Part shown: in pieces, positions 1 through 7,074 of the stretch
Layout of the letters: every line of letters starts with the position of its first letter
How positions within the stretch are numbered: position 1 is the stretch's first letter
Source of the DNA: DATAES01 sp963802415
Lineage (GTDB): Bacteria; Actinomycetota; Acidimicrobiia; Acidimicrobiales; JACDCH01
Reading direction: 5' to 3'
NCBI GenBank assembly: GCA_963802415.1
Contig: CAWDIH010000002.1
Coordinates: 858,592-922,591, forward strand
Length of the DNA: 64,000 nucleotides
Notes under the pieces: generated by a model
Told to the model about the DNA's origin: nothing
Databases searched by the model: none
Seen by the model: only the letters and a program-made list of their open reading frames with translations
Position numbers and translations under genes: made by a program

Positions 1-183
1 ATCGAGGTCGAGGTACTCGACTACGCCGAGCACGCCATCGCCGCCGGAACCGACGCCACGGCGGTCGCCTACGTCGAGGCGCAAGGCGCCGACGGTGTCG
101 TGAGATGGGGTGTCGGCGTGCACGAGAGCATCCTCTCGGCGGGGCTTCGCGCGGTCGTCGGCGCGGTGAACCGTCAGGCCTGA
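1..183 (+). CDS. leuA: 2-isopropylmalate synthase, C-terminal end (partial)
   Basis: The window opens inside this gene in frame 1 and 60 codons remain before TGA at 181-183. The translated tail (EVEVLDYAEHAI, then GTDATAVAYVEA, then WGVGVHESILSAGLRAVV) matches the C-terminal leucine-binding regulatory domain of LeuA. That domain mediates feedback inhibition of the first committed step of leucine synthesis (2-ketoisovalerate plus acetyl-CoA). The catalytic TIM barrel lies outside the window. leuCD, read in the opposite direction, follows 30 bp later, so the two units converge. The identification rests on the recognised tail and on the leu neighbourhood. Confidence 0.85.
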   Translation: MEVEVLDYAEHAIAAGTDATAVAYVEAQGADGVVRWGVGVHESILSAGLRAVVGAVNRQA

Positions 184-213
184 GAAAGCTCGCAGCCGGC
201 TTCGGTACCCGAC

Positions 214-816
214 CTACCCGGCCGAGGTCTGCGTCTGCAGCCACCCGGGACGCTGCGACTCGTACGCCGCGATGTCGTCGTCGTGTTGCATCGTCAGGCC
301 GATGTCGTCGAGCCCCTCGAGGAATCGTTGGCGCACGGAGTCATCGAGGGGGAAGTCGACGGTGACACCAATGGCGGGCGCCTCCAGCGTCCGGCGGTCG
401 ACGTCGATCGTGAGCTCGAGCGTCGAGTCCGCCTCGATCGCCTCCAGCAATAGCGTGCCGACTTCTGCCGAGACCACGACGGGCACGAGGCCGTTCTTCG
501 TCGAATTGTTGCGGAAGATGTCACCGAAGCGAGGTGAGACAACCGCTCTGAACCCGGCTTGCTGGATCGCCCACACCGCGTGTTCGCGTGACGAACCGGT
601 CCCGAAGTTGGGCCCGGCGACGAGGATCGAGGCGCCGACGAACCGCTCGTCGTTCATGACGAACGAGGGATCGTCGCGCCACTCCGAGAACAGCCCCTTC
701 TCGAAGCCGGTCCGCTCGACTCGCTTCAACCAGTCACTCGGGATGATCTGGTCCGTGTCGACGTCACTGCGGTCGAGCGGCACCGCCGTCCCCTGCACGA
801 TCCTCACCGCTTCCAT
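214..816 (-). CDS. leuD: 3-isopropylmalate dehydratase small subunit
   Basis: LeuD pairs with LeuC to isomerise 2-isopropylmalate to 3-isopropylmalate; in a citramalate pathway the same enzyme also acts on citramalate. The 200-residue product has the family's usual length. It shows the N-terminal DVDTDQIIP motif (about residues 16-24) and the GSSREHAVWA substrate-loop motif (about residues 72-81). The ATG at 814-816 was chosen because the family motif starts about 15 residues later; a much longer upstream extension is possible but is low-complexity and overlaps leuC. It lies 79 bp downstream of leuC in the same direction, and a perfect palindrome occupies the gap. Confidence 0.93.
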   Translation of the reverse strand: MEAVRIVQGTAVPLDRSDVDTDQIIPSDWLKRVERTGFEKGLFSEWRDDPSFVMNDERFVGASILVAGPNFGTGSSREHAVWAIQQAGFRAVVSPRFGDIFRNNSTKNGLVPVVVSAEVGTLLLEAIEADSTLELTIDVDRRTLEAPAIGVTVDFPLDDSVRQRFLEGLDDIGLTMQHDDDIAAYESQRPGWLQTQTSAG

Positions 817-833
817 GCGGTGCCCTCCAACCA

Positions 834-887
834 CGAATGTTGGATGGAAACGGGCGCCATGGCGCCCGTTTCTCCCCGGAGTTCGAG
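834..887. repeat. 54-bp intergenic hairpin element, copy A
   Basis: This fills the leuC-leuD gap. It starts CGAATGTTGG and ends CCCGGAGTTCG, flanking a perfect 26-bp palindrome at 847-872. The 12-bp arms read GAAACGGGCGCC, mirrored around AT. The same framed layout (CGAATGYTG, then a GC-rich stem, then CCCGRAGTTCG) recurs at 8660-8713 with the same length and at 62434-62486. The stem sequences differ while pairing is kept in copies A and B. No T-run follows the stem on the leuC strand, so a simple intrinsic terminator is not obvious. Confidence 0.65.
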
Positions 888-895
888 TTTGAGGT

Positions 896-2302
896 TCACA
901 GGAGGTCCTCCGGGGTGGCGAAGTGGCCGGCGATGGCGGTGGCGGCGGCGACGGCGGGGGACACCAGATGCGTGCGGCCGCCCCGCCCCTGGCGGCCTTC
1001 GAAGTTGCGGTTGGACGTGGACGCACAGCGCTCGCCCGGGTCCAGCTTGTCGGGGTTCATGGCGAGGCACATCGAGCAACCCGGATCGCGCCAGTCGAAC
1101 CCGGCCGCCGTGAACACCTCGTGCAATCCCTCCGCTTCGGCTTGGTGCTTGACCGCCCACGATCCGGGAACGACGAGTGTCCGCATTCCCGACGCGACGT
1201 GGCGGCCGCGCACGACGTCGGCTGCGACGCGCAGGTCCTCGATCCTGCTGTTCGTGCACGAGCCGATGAACACGGTGTCGACGCCGATGTCACGGATACG
1301 CGTCCCGCCGTCGAGTCCCATGTACTCGAGCGCCCGCTCCGCCGCCGACCGCGCCACCGGATCCGCGAACGAGTCGGGGGACGGCACGCGCGCGTCGATC
1401 GATGCGACCTGTCCCGGGTTCGTTCCCCACGACACGTGTGGGCGGATCTCCGCCGCGTCGAGCGCGACCTCCTTGTCGAACGTAGCGTCCTCGTCGGTGG
1501 CGAGCGACTGCCACTCCGCGACTGCAGCCGCCCACGCGTCACCCCGCGGCGCGTGCTCGCGCCCGTGCAGGTACGCGAATGTCGTCTCGTCAGCGGCGAT
1601 CATGCCGGCTTTGGCGCCAGCCTCGATCGACATGTTGCACACCGTCATCCGCCCCTCCATCGACAGAGCACGGATCGCAGAGCCGCGGTACTCGGCGATG
1701 TGGCCGATACCGCCACCGGTACCGATGCGGCCGAGGATGGCGAGGATGAGGTCCTTCGCCGTCGACCCCGCCGGCATGGCGCCGTCGACGGTGATCGCCA
1801 ACGTCTTCGCGCGCTGTTGGGGCAGCGTCTGCGTGGCGAGAACGTGCTCCACCTCACTGGTGCCGATCCCGAATGCAAGCGCGCCGAACGCGCCGTGGGT
1901 CGAGGTGTGACTGTCACCGCACACGATCGTCATGCCCGGGAGCGTGCGTCCCTGCTCCGGACCGATCACGTGCACGATGCCCTGACCGGGGTCGCCCATC
2001 GGGAAGTTCGTGATGTCGAACTCCGCGGCATTCGATCGCAGCGTCTCGACCTGTTTGCGGCTCACGGGATCCGCGATCGGCTGGTCGATGCGCTCGGTCG
2101 GCACGTTGTGGTCCTCGGTGGCGACCGTCAGATCGGGACGGCGCACGCGCCGGCCGTTCACCCGCAGGCCGTCGAACGCCTGGGGCGAGGTGACCTCGTG
2201 GACGAGGTGCAGGTCGATGTAGAGAAGGTCGGGCTCACCGCTCTCGGATCGCACGACGTGGCGATCCCAGACCTTCTCGCTCAGGGTGCGGGGTGCTGGC
2301 AT
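896..2302 (-). CDS. leuC: 3-isopropylmalate dehydratase large subunit
   Basis: This is the aconitase-family large subunit, 468 residues, full length for LeuC. The N-terminus MPAPRTLSEKVWDRHVV is typical. The ATG at 2300-2302 fits, with a GGGAG-type ribosome site about 10 nt upstream on the minus strand. The [4Fe-4S] cysteines are visible in VFIGSCTNSR and in GCSMCLAMN near the C-terminus. The substrate motif GDSHTSTHGAFGALAFGIG is present at about residues 130-150. The gene is read divergently from the IclR regulator with 39 bp between starts, and leuD follows. The enzyme serves leucine synthesis and, with the cimA product encoded at 7061-8659, probably isoleucine synthesis as well. Confidence 0.96.
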   Translation of the reverse strand: MPAPRTLSEKVWDRHVVRSESGEPDLLYIDLHLVHEVTSPQAFDGLRVNGRRVRRPDLTVATEDHNVPTERIDQPIADPVSRKQVETLRSNAAEFDITNFPMGDPGQGIVHVIGPEQGRTLPGMTIVCGDSHTSTHGAFGALAFGIGTSEVEHVLATQTLPQQRAKTLAITVDGAMPAGSTAKDLILAILGRIGTGGGIGHIAEYRGSAIRALSMEGRMTVCNMSIEAGAKAGMIAADETTFAYLHGREHAPRGDAWAAAVAEWQSLATDEDATFDKEVALDAAEIRPHVSWGTNPGQVASIDARVPSPDSFADPVARSAAERALEYMGLDGGTRIRDIGVDTVFIGSCTNSRIEDLRVAADVVRGRHVASGMRTLVVPGSWAVKHQAEAEGLHEVFTAAGFDWRDPGCSMCLAMNPDKLDPGERCASTSNRNFEGRQGRGGRTHLVSPAVAAATAIAGHFATPEDLL

Positions 2303-2311
2303 CCGTGGCTC

Positions 2312-2326
2312 TCCCAGATGTTGGGA
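2312..2326. promoter_or_regulatory. inverted repeat in the leuC-iclR intergenic region
   Basis: The sequence TCCCAGATGTTGGGA is a perfect palindrome with 5-bp arms around GATGT. It lies in the 39-bp space between the leuC start (2302) and the iclR start (2342). Its position suits an IclR-family operator controlling both directions. The assignment to this regulator is inference from placement. Confidence 0.5.
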
Positions 2327-2341
2327 CGCTAGTCTCGTGAC

Positions 2342-2998
2342 GTGGAACGCAGTGTAAGCGGTGTCGGCGTCCTCGACAAAGCGGTCGAGGTTCTCACTGC
2401 GCTGACCGACGGACCGAAGAACCTCGGCGAGCTCGTCGCCGCCACCGGACTTCCCCGCGCCACGACCCACCGGCTCGCGGTCGCGTTGCAAGTGCACGAA
2501 CTCGTGCGTCGCGACGGCGACGGCCGATACGCACTCGGATTCGGACTGGCGACGCTCGGTCGTGCGGCGCTCGACAGCGCACCGCTCGCGCAGCTCGCGC
2601 GTCCCGCGCTGGTGCAGCTGCGCGACGACACCGAAGAGAGCGCGCAGCTGTACGTTCGCGATGGCGACCATCGCGTCTGCATCGAGTCGCTTGCGTCGCC
2701 GCACGGGCTGCGCACGATCGTGGCAGTCGGCGCAGCATTGCCGTTGAGCGCCGGATCTGCAGGTCGTGTACTACGCGGCGAGACGCCCGCGAACCCCGGG
2801 TGGATCGACAGCGTGGAGGAACGCGAGGCCGGCGTCGCGTCCGTGAGCGCGCCTGTAAGCGATCGGAGTGGCGCTGCTGTTGCTGCAATCGGAGTGTCGG
2901 GTCCCATCGAACGCACGACGCGCCAACCTGGACGGCGCTACGGGGCGGCGGTATTGCGCGCCGCTCGCTTGGTCGAGGAAGCCGCGGGCTTCGCGTGA
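2342..2998 (+). CDS. IclR-family regulator of leuCD
   Basis: The product is 218 residues with GTG start at 2342. The N-terminal winged helix (about residues 5-65) contains GVLDKAVEVLTAL and the recognition-helix segment GLPRATTHRLAVAL. The remainder is an IclR effector-binding domain (VRDGDHRVCIESLASPHGLR and following). The gene is divergent from leuC with only 39 bp between. This is the arrangement of actinobacterial IclR regulators of leucine biosynthesis such as NdgR/LtbR, so it is probably the leuCD regulator and may sense leucine or a precursor. Its last 61 bp overlap the convergent ASCH gene. Confidence 0.88.
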   Translation: MERSVSGVGVLDKAVEVLTALTDGPKNLGELVAATGLPRATTHRLAVALQVHELVRRDGDGRYALGFGLATLGRAALDSAPLAQLARPALVQLRDDTEESAQLYVRDGDHRVCIESLASPHGLRTIVAVGAALPLSAGSAGRVLRGETPANPGWIDSVEEREAGVASVSAPVSDRSGAAVAAIGVSGPIERTTRQPGRRYGAAVLRAARLVEEAAGFA

Positions 2999-3573
2999 GT
3001 CGCGCGCAAATACGCCTCGCCCCGAGGCGACAACTTGTAGCCGACCAGGAGACTGATCGTCAGCCCGAGCTCTTTGAGCTTGCGAACGTCGCGCTTGAAG
3101 GGCTGAACCTCGCGCCCGAACCGTGCGGCGAAGTCCGGCGCGCGTCGCCCTGGCTCCGCGGCGATGCATGCCAGCACGTCGGACGTCCACGGGCCGTGCG
3201 CGCTGGAACGATCGAGGCGTTCGAGCCGGCGCGTGATCTCCGCGACATCCCCGTCGGAGAGATCGTCCGCTGAGGCGAGATCGTCGCGCGGATCGGCCTC
3301 AGGGACGGGCCGGAAGCCGACGCGGTACAGGCTGGTGCCGGCGCGCCAGGGCACCTCGCGCAGCAAGTCGTCGACCGACTCGTAGCCCGCGTGCCGAGCG
3401 TCCGCCTTCGTGATCGACGACTCCTCGACAAGATCCACCGATGTCGCTTCGGCGAGACCTTCCCCCGTTAGGTAGCGGCCGCCGGCGACCACCTGCGGGC
3501 GCTTCCATCGCCTGAACGCGACGGTGACGGCCCCGTCGGCGATGCCGCGTCTGAGTCGAGGTTCGAACAGCAT
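2938..3573 (-). CDS. ASCH-domain protein with C-terminal winged helix
   Basis: The product has 211 residues. The first 90 or so (MLFEPRLRRGIADGAVTVAF, RRWKRPQVVAGGRY, and GTSLYRVGFRPV) resemble the ASCH/PUA-like fold, a small beta-barrel linked to RNA binding. The C-terminal half (VQPFKRDVRKLKELGL, then GYKLSPRGEAYL) looks like a winged helix. The biological role is unknown; the ASCH call rests on the N-terminal pattern. Its 3' end runs 61 bp into the convergent iclR gene. The start is the ATG at 3571-3573. Confidence 0.6.
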   Translation of the reverse strand: MLFEPRLRRGIADGAVTVAFRRWKRPQVVAGGRYLTGEGLAEATSVDLVEESSITKADARHAGYESVDDLLREVPWRAGTSLYRVGFRPVPEADPRDDLASADDLSDGDVAEITRRLERLDRSSAHGPWTSDVLACIAAEPGRRAPDFAARFGREVQPFKRDVRKLKELGLTISLLVGYKLSPRGEAYLRATHAKPAASSTKRAARNTAAP

Positions 3574-3585
3574 GACCCGTGCTTG

Positions 3586-4459
3586 TCAGACGGGACGAGC
3601 CGCGACTGTCGTGACCGCCGTCAACGCCGACTGCAAGGCAGGGATGAACAAGCGAGGTGCGCTGACGCACACGCTGTGGTCACCGTCCACCGGGAACACT
3701 CGGGCGCCCGGAATCGACTCGGCCAGACGGCGCTGCCGCTCCGGAGGTACGAGCCGGTCGCGCTCGGTCACCACGACGGCCGCCGGAACGTCGACGTCGC
3801 CGATCCAGTCGTGCGACGAGAACCGGGCGAGCGCGCCTGCGGCCTCCGCGATCGCGGCGGGGTCGTTCCCACTCATCTCGTCGAGCACCCACTCGCGCCC
3901 AGGGAATCGGGGCATCCGGCTCGCCATCATCTGGCTCAAGACGGCACGCCTCGCAACACCAGGTGTGGCGCGCATACCCGCGGTGACGAATGGCAGCACA
4001 GACCACAGTCCGATTTCGCGTGGGTTGCCGCGGAAGTTGCGCGAGGGTCGCGCACAACACCATCCCGCTGACGAGCGAGCGGTGCCGGTGCCACAGCAGT
4101 TGGGCGATCGGACCACCCATCGAGTACCCGACTGCGATCAACGAGTCGATACTCAGCACGTCGGCGAGCGCGGCGACGTCGTCCGCGCAGTCGGCGAGCC
4201 GGAAGCGGCGCGAACGGATACCGCGTCCGTGCCCGCGCTGGTCGATGGCGATCACGTGGTAGCGCCGTCCGAGCGGCTCGAATGCCCATACCCAGTTCAG
4301 GCCGCCGGTGGCGGACAGCCCGTGCAGTAGGACAACCGTCGGCGCGCCAGGTGGACCAGCAACTTCGCGGATGAAGGTCGTGCCGCGGCCGGGTAGGTCG
4401 ACGGCACGGCCGGGCGGGACGATTGAGGGCGCCGCGGCGCCGTCAGCCGTCGAGCCCAA
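3586..4459 (-). pseudogene. alpha/beta hydrolase, frameshifted
   Basis: The upstream part (start TTG near 4459) encodes an alpha/beta-hydrolase N-terminus: VVLLHGLSATGG (oxyanion loop), IDQRGHGRG, and the nucleophile elbow VGYSMGG with the serine in GYSMG. Reading continues in another frame from about 4045. That frame encodes the lid and C-terminal part, with VTERDRLVPPERQRRL (acid region) and VDGDHSVCV (catalytic histidine). The break lies at a GGG run at 4045-4047; removing one base restores one protein of about 290 residues. This is either a sequence error or a recent mutation. The substrate cannot be predicted. It overlaps the greA stop by 17 bp, which suggests it was co-transcribed behind greA. 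Confidence 0.75.
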
Positions 4460-4910
4460 CGACTTCGACCTTGAGGGAGCGCGCCGGAGCCTCGAAGTCG
4501 ACGAAGTCGCCGACGCGGTGCCCGAGCAACGCTTGCCCGAGCGGCGAACCGGGAGAGATCACTTCGAGATCGTCGTGACGCTCCTCGATCGAGCCGATCA
4601 GGTAACGCTCGGTCTCGTCGTCGCCCTCGTAACGGATCTCGACGATCGAGCCTGCGACGATGACCTCGGAGTCACCGCCGGCAACGATCTCCGCGTCTTT
4701 CAGCAGCGCGTCGAGATGGCGGATGCGCGCCTCCATCTTTCCCTGCTCTTCCTTCGCGGCGTGGTAGTCGCCGTTCTCGGAGAGGTCGCCGAGCTCGCGG
4801 GCGGCCTCGATCTTGCGAGCGATCTCGACCCGGCCACGGGTCGACAGTTCCTGGTACTCCACCTGCAAACGGTCGTACGCGGCCTGCGACAGATGATGCG
4901 TGTCGGGCAT
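4443..4910 (-). CDS. greA: transcription elongation factor GreA
   Basis: GreA rescues backtracked RNA polymerase by stimulating transcript cleavage. The 155-residue product has the family length. The N-terminal coiled coil (about residues 8-75) contains the tip acidic motif GDLSENGDYHAAKEEQ, the signature of GreA. The C-terminal FKBP-like domain follows, with SPGSPLGQALLGHRVGDFV. The ATG at 4908-4910 is chosen because the coiled coil begins about 8 residues later. It is divergent from leuB. Confidence 0.95.
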   Translation of the reverse strand: MPDTHHLSQAAYDRLQVEYQELSTRGRVEIARKIEAARELGDLSENGDYHAAKEEQGKMEARIRHLDALLKDAEIVAGGDSEVIVAGSIVEIRYEGDDETERYLIGSIEERHDDLEVISPGSPLGQALLGHRVGDFVDFEAPARSLKVEVVGLDG

Positions 4911-4995
4911 GAAGCCTGATGCTATCGGTCGGTCAGAACAGGGCGAAGCGGCGCCCGCCGGTTCCACCTCGCTCCGCGCGCCCACCTCGAACGCG

Positions 4996-5025
4996 CTGGG
5001 CGGCACGGGCGGGGCCGGTTACACT
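4996..5025 (+). promoter_or_regulatory. promoter of the leuB-ilvE-cimA operon
   Basis: A TACACT box at 5020-5025 (TAnnnT type) lies 8 nt before the ATG of the leader peptide at 5034. A weak -35-like CTGGGC lies at 4996-5001. The spacing implies an mRNA starting at or very near the leader ATG, a leaderless transcript. This was read from sequence only. Confidence 0.5.
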
Positions 5026-5033
5026 GACCGACA

Positions 5034-5084
5034 ATGTCCGGAACGGTCCAACCCGCCGTCGAGTCGGTAGTCATCATTCAGTAG
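5034..5084 (+). CDS. branched-chain amino-acid leader peptide
   Basis: A 16-codon reading frame, ATG at 5034 and TAG at 5082-5084, encodes MSGTVQPAVESVVIIQ. It is rich in the regulated amino acids (four Val and two Ile, ending Val-Val-Ile-Ile). It stops exactly where the first hairpin of the leader begins, and it is followed by leuB, ilvE and cimA, all enzymes of Val/Leu/Ile synthesis. This is the textbook layout of a ribosome-mediated attenuator. There is no Shine-Dalgarno sequence, but a TACACT -10 box sits 8 nt upstream, so leaderless translation is likely. It is a candidate, not a proven gene. Confidence 0.6.
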   Translation: MSGTVQPAVESVVIIQ

Positions 5085-5145
5085 CGCACGCGACTTCTCG
5101 CGTGCGCTCGTCGACCGTCCACCTCGGTGGGCGGTTTCTCGGTTT
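5083..5145 (+). promoter_or_regulatory. candidate transcription attenuator in the leuB leader
   Basis: Two hairpins follow the leader peptide. Hairpin 1 (5083-5108) has a perfect 11-bp stem AGCGCACGCGA with loop CTTC and overlaps the leader stop codon. Hairpin 2 (5115-5134) pairs CCGTCCAC with GTGGGCGG (one G-U) around CTCG. It is followed by TTTCTCGGTTTT, the shape of an intrinsic terminator, about 20 bp before the leuB start. Inference: ribosome stalling at the Val/Ile codons would change which hairpin forms. Confidence 0.55.
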
Positions 5146-5155
5146 TGGAGTGCAA

Positions 5156-6136
5156 GTGACCTACACCATCGGAGTCATCGGCGGCGACGGGATCGGTCCC
5201 GCGGTCGTCGCAGAGGCATTGAAGGTCATGCGCGCCGCGGGCGTCGATCTGTCCACCGTCGACTACCACCTCGGCGGGACCCGGTATCTCGAGGACGGCA
5301 CCGTGCTCTCCGACGAGATCGTCGACGAGTGGCGAAGTCTCGATGCGCTGCTGCTCGGCGCTGTCGGCACGCCTGATGTGCCCCCGGGTGTCATCGAGCG
5401 CGGCCTGCTGCTGAGGATGCGTTTCGATCTCGATCTCTACGTCAACCAACGGCCCTTCCTCCTACCCGAACGCGACATCGACTTCATCGTGATCCGCGAG
5501 AACACGGAAGGTACCTATGCCGGCGAGGGCGGCTTCCTGCGGAAGGGAACCGCACACGAGATCGCGACACAGGGATCGGTCAACACCAGGTTCGGCGTCG
5601 ATCGGTGTGTGCGGTACGCATTCGAGCTGGCGCAGTCCCGCTCGCGAAAACACCTGTCGCTGGTGCACAAGACGAACGTGCTCACCTTCGCCGGTGATCT
5701 GTGGCAGCGCACGTTCGACGATGTGGCGGCCGACTATCCCGACGTCGATACTGCGTACCACCATGTCGACGCTGCGTGCATCTACTTCGTCGAGTCGCCG
5801 CAGCGCTACGACGTCATCGTGACCGACAATCTGTTCGGCGACATCCTCACCGATCTCGGCGGCGCGGTATCCGGGGGGATCGGGTTCGCCTCGAGCGGCA
5901 ACCTGAATCCCGACCGTACGGGACCGTCCATGTTCGAGCCGGTCCACGGGTCTGCTCCGGACATCGTTGGAACGGGCAAGGCCAACCCTGTCGCCGCCAT
6001 CCTGAGCGCGGCGATGATGCTGGACTTCTTGGGCGAGGCCGACGCCGCCGCCCGCATTCGCAAGGCCTGCGCGGACCCTGCCGCGCTCGCCGGATCAACT
6101 TCGGAGATCGGCGACGCCGTCGCCGTGCGCGTGTAG
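5156..6136 (+). CDS. leuB: 3-isopropylmalate dehydrogenase
   Basis: This enzyme oxidatively decarboxylates 3-isopropylmalate with NAD, and probably 3-methylmalate in the citramalate route. The 326-residue product begins VTYTIGVIGGDGIGPAVVAE (GTG at 5156-5158), the conserved N-terminus of isocitrate/isopropylmalate dehydrogenases. A much longer in-frame extension to 4919 has no family similarity. The substrate arginines are in LLRMRFDLDLYVNQRP, and the metal-binding aspartates are in TDNLFGDILTDLGG. The NAD motif VHGSAPDIVGTGKANPVA follows. It heads an operon with ilvE (17-bp gap) and cimA. Confidence 0.95.
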   Translation: MTYTIGVIGGDGIGPAVVAEALKVMRAAGVDLSTVDYHLGGTRYLEDGTVLSDEIVDEWRSLDALLLGAVGTPDVPPGVIERGLLLRMRFDLDLYVNQRPFLLPERDIDFIVIRENTEGTYAGEGGFLRKGTAHEIATQGSVNTRFGVDRCVRYAFELAQSRSRKHLSLVHKTNVLTFAGDLWQRTFDDVAADYPDVDTAYHHVDAACIYFVESPQRYDVIVTDNLFGDILTDLGGAVSGGIGFASSGNLNPDRTGPSMFEPVHGSAPDIVGTGKANPVAAILSAAMMLDFLGEADAAARIRKACADPAALAGSTSEIGDAVAVRV

Positions 6137-6153
6137 CGAGGAGAAACGAGACG

Positions 6154-7074
6154 ATGCCCATCACTCCGACCGAGAAGATCTGGATGAACGGCGAGCTCGT
6201 CCCTTGGGACGACGCCAGGATCCACATCTTGACGCACTCGCTGCACTACGGCATGGGCGTCTTCGAAGGCATTCGTGCCTACGAGACAAAGCGGGGGCCG
6301 GCCGTGTTCCGGCTCACCGATCACATGCAGCGGATGCACAACTCTGCACAGATCATGTTGATGGAGCTGCCTTACACGGTGGAGGAGCTTGTCGATGCCA
6401 CCAAGCTGACGGTGCGCGAGACGGGACTGCCGGGCTGTTACGTCCGTCCGATCGCGTACTACGGCTACGGGGAGATGGGCCTCAACACGCTGCCGTGCTC
6501 AGTCGACGTGGCCATCGCGTGCTGGCCGTGGGGCGCGTATCTCGGCGCCGAAGGGCTCAGCAAGGGCGTGCGCATGAAGATCAGCTCCTGGACCCGACAC
6601 GAGCACAACACCATGCCGCCCGCTGCGAAGACGACGGGCAACTACGTCAATTCCTCGCTCGCCAAGGTCGAGGCTCTGAAGGCGGGATACGACGAGGCGA
6701 TCATGCTCAATCCGCAGGGCCTCGTGTCCGAGTGCACCGGCGAGAACATCTTCGTCTCCCGCAACGGCATGCTCATCACGCCGCCGCTAACGTCCGGCGC
6801 GCTCGAAGGAATCACACAGAGCTCCGTCATGACCATCGCCCGCGACCTCGGGTACGAAGTGCGGATCGGTGAGTTGACGCGTAGCGACCTCTACATAGCC
6901 GATGAGATGTTCGTGTGCGGTACAGCCGCGGAGGTCTGCGCGGTGAACTCGGTCGACGATCGGTCCATCTCGTGTCCCGGACCGTTGACGTCGGCCATCG
7001 CCGAAGAGTACGGCCGCGCAGTGCGCGGCGAGGTCGACAAGTACAAGGACTGGGTCGAACATGTCTCCGACTGA
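6154..7074 (+). CDS. ilvE: branched-chain amino-acid aminotransferase
   Basis: This fold-type IV PLP enzyme performs the last transamination of Val, Leu and Ile with glutamate. The product has 306 residues, the usual length. The PLP lysine is Lys159 in AAKTTGNYVNSSLAK, and GVFEGIRAYETKRGPAVFRL is the N-terminal signature. The SGALEGITQSSVM phosphate-binding loop is also present. ATG at 6154 lies behind a GAGGAG-type ribosome site. The 3' end overlaps cimA by 14 bp, which indicates translational coupling in the leuB-ilvE-cimA operon. Confidence 0.95.
   Translation: MPITPTEKIWMNGELVPWDDARIHILTHSLHYGMGVFEGIRAYETKRGPAVFRLTDHMQRMHNSAQIMLMELPYTVEELVDATKLTVRETGLPGCYVRPIAYYGYGEMGLNTLPCSVDVAIACWPWGAYLGAEGLSKGVRMKISSWTRHEHNTMPPAAKTTGNYVNSSLAKVEALKAGYDEAIMLNPQGLVSECTGENIFVSRNGMLITPPLTSGALEGITQSSVMTIARDLGYEVRIGELTRSDLYIADEMFVCGTAAEVCAVNSVDDRSISCPGPLTSAIAEEYGRAVRGEVDKYKDWVEHVSD

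Noticed and set aside
837..2332. Long plus-strand frames opposite leuC
   Set aside because: leuC on the minus strand has all its iron-sulphur and substrate motifs; the opposite frames have none.
4919..5155. A leuB start at 4919 giving a 405-residue protein
   Set aside because: The added 79 residues have no similarity to the family and would run across the leader peptide, hairpins and promoter.
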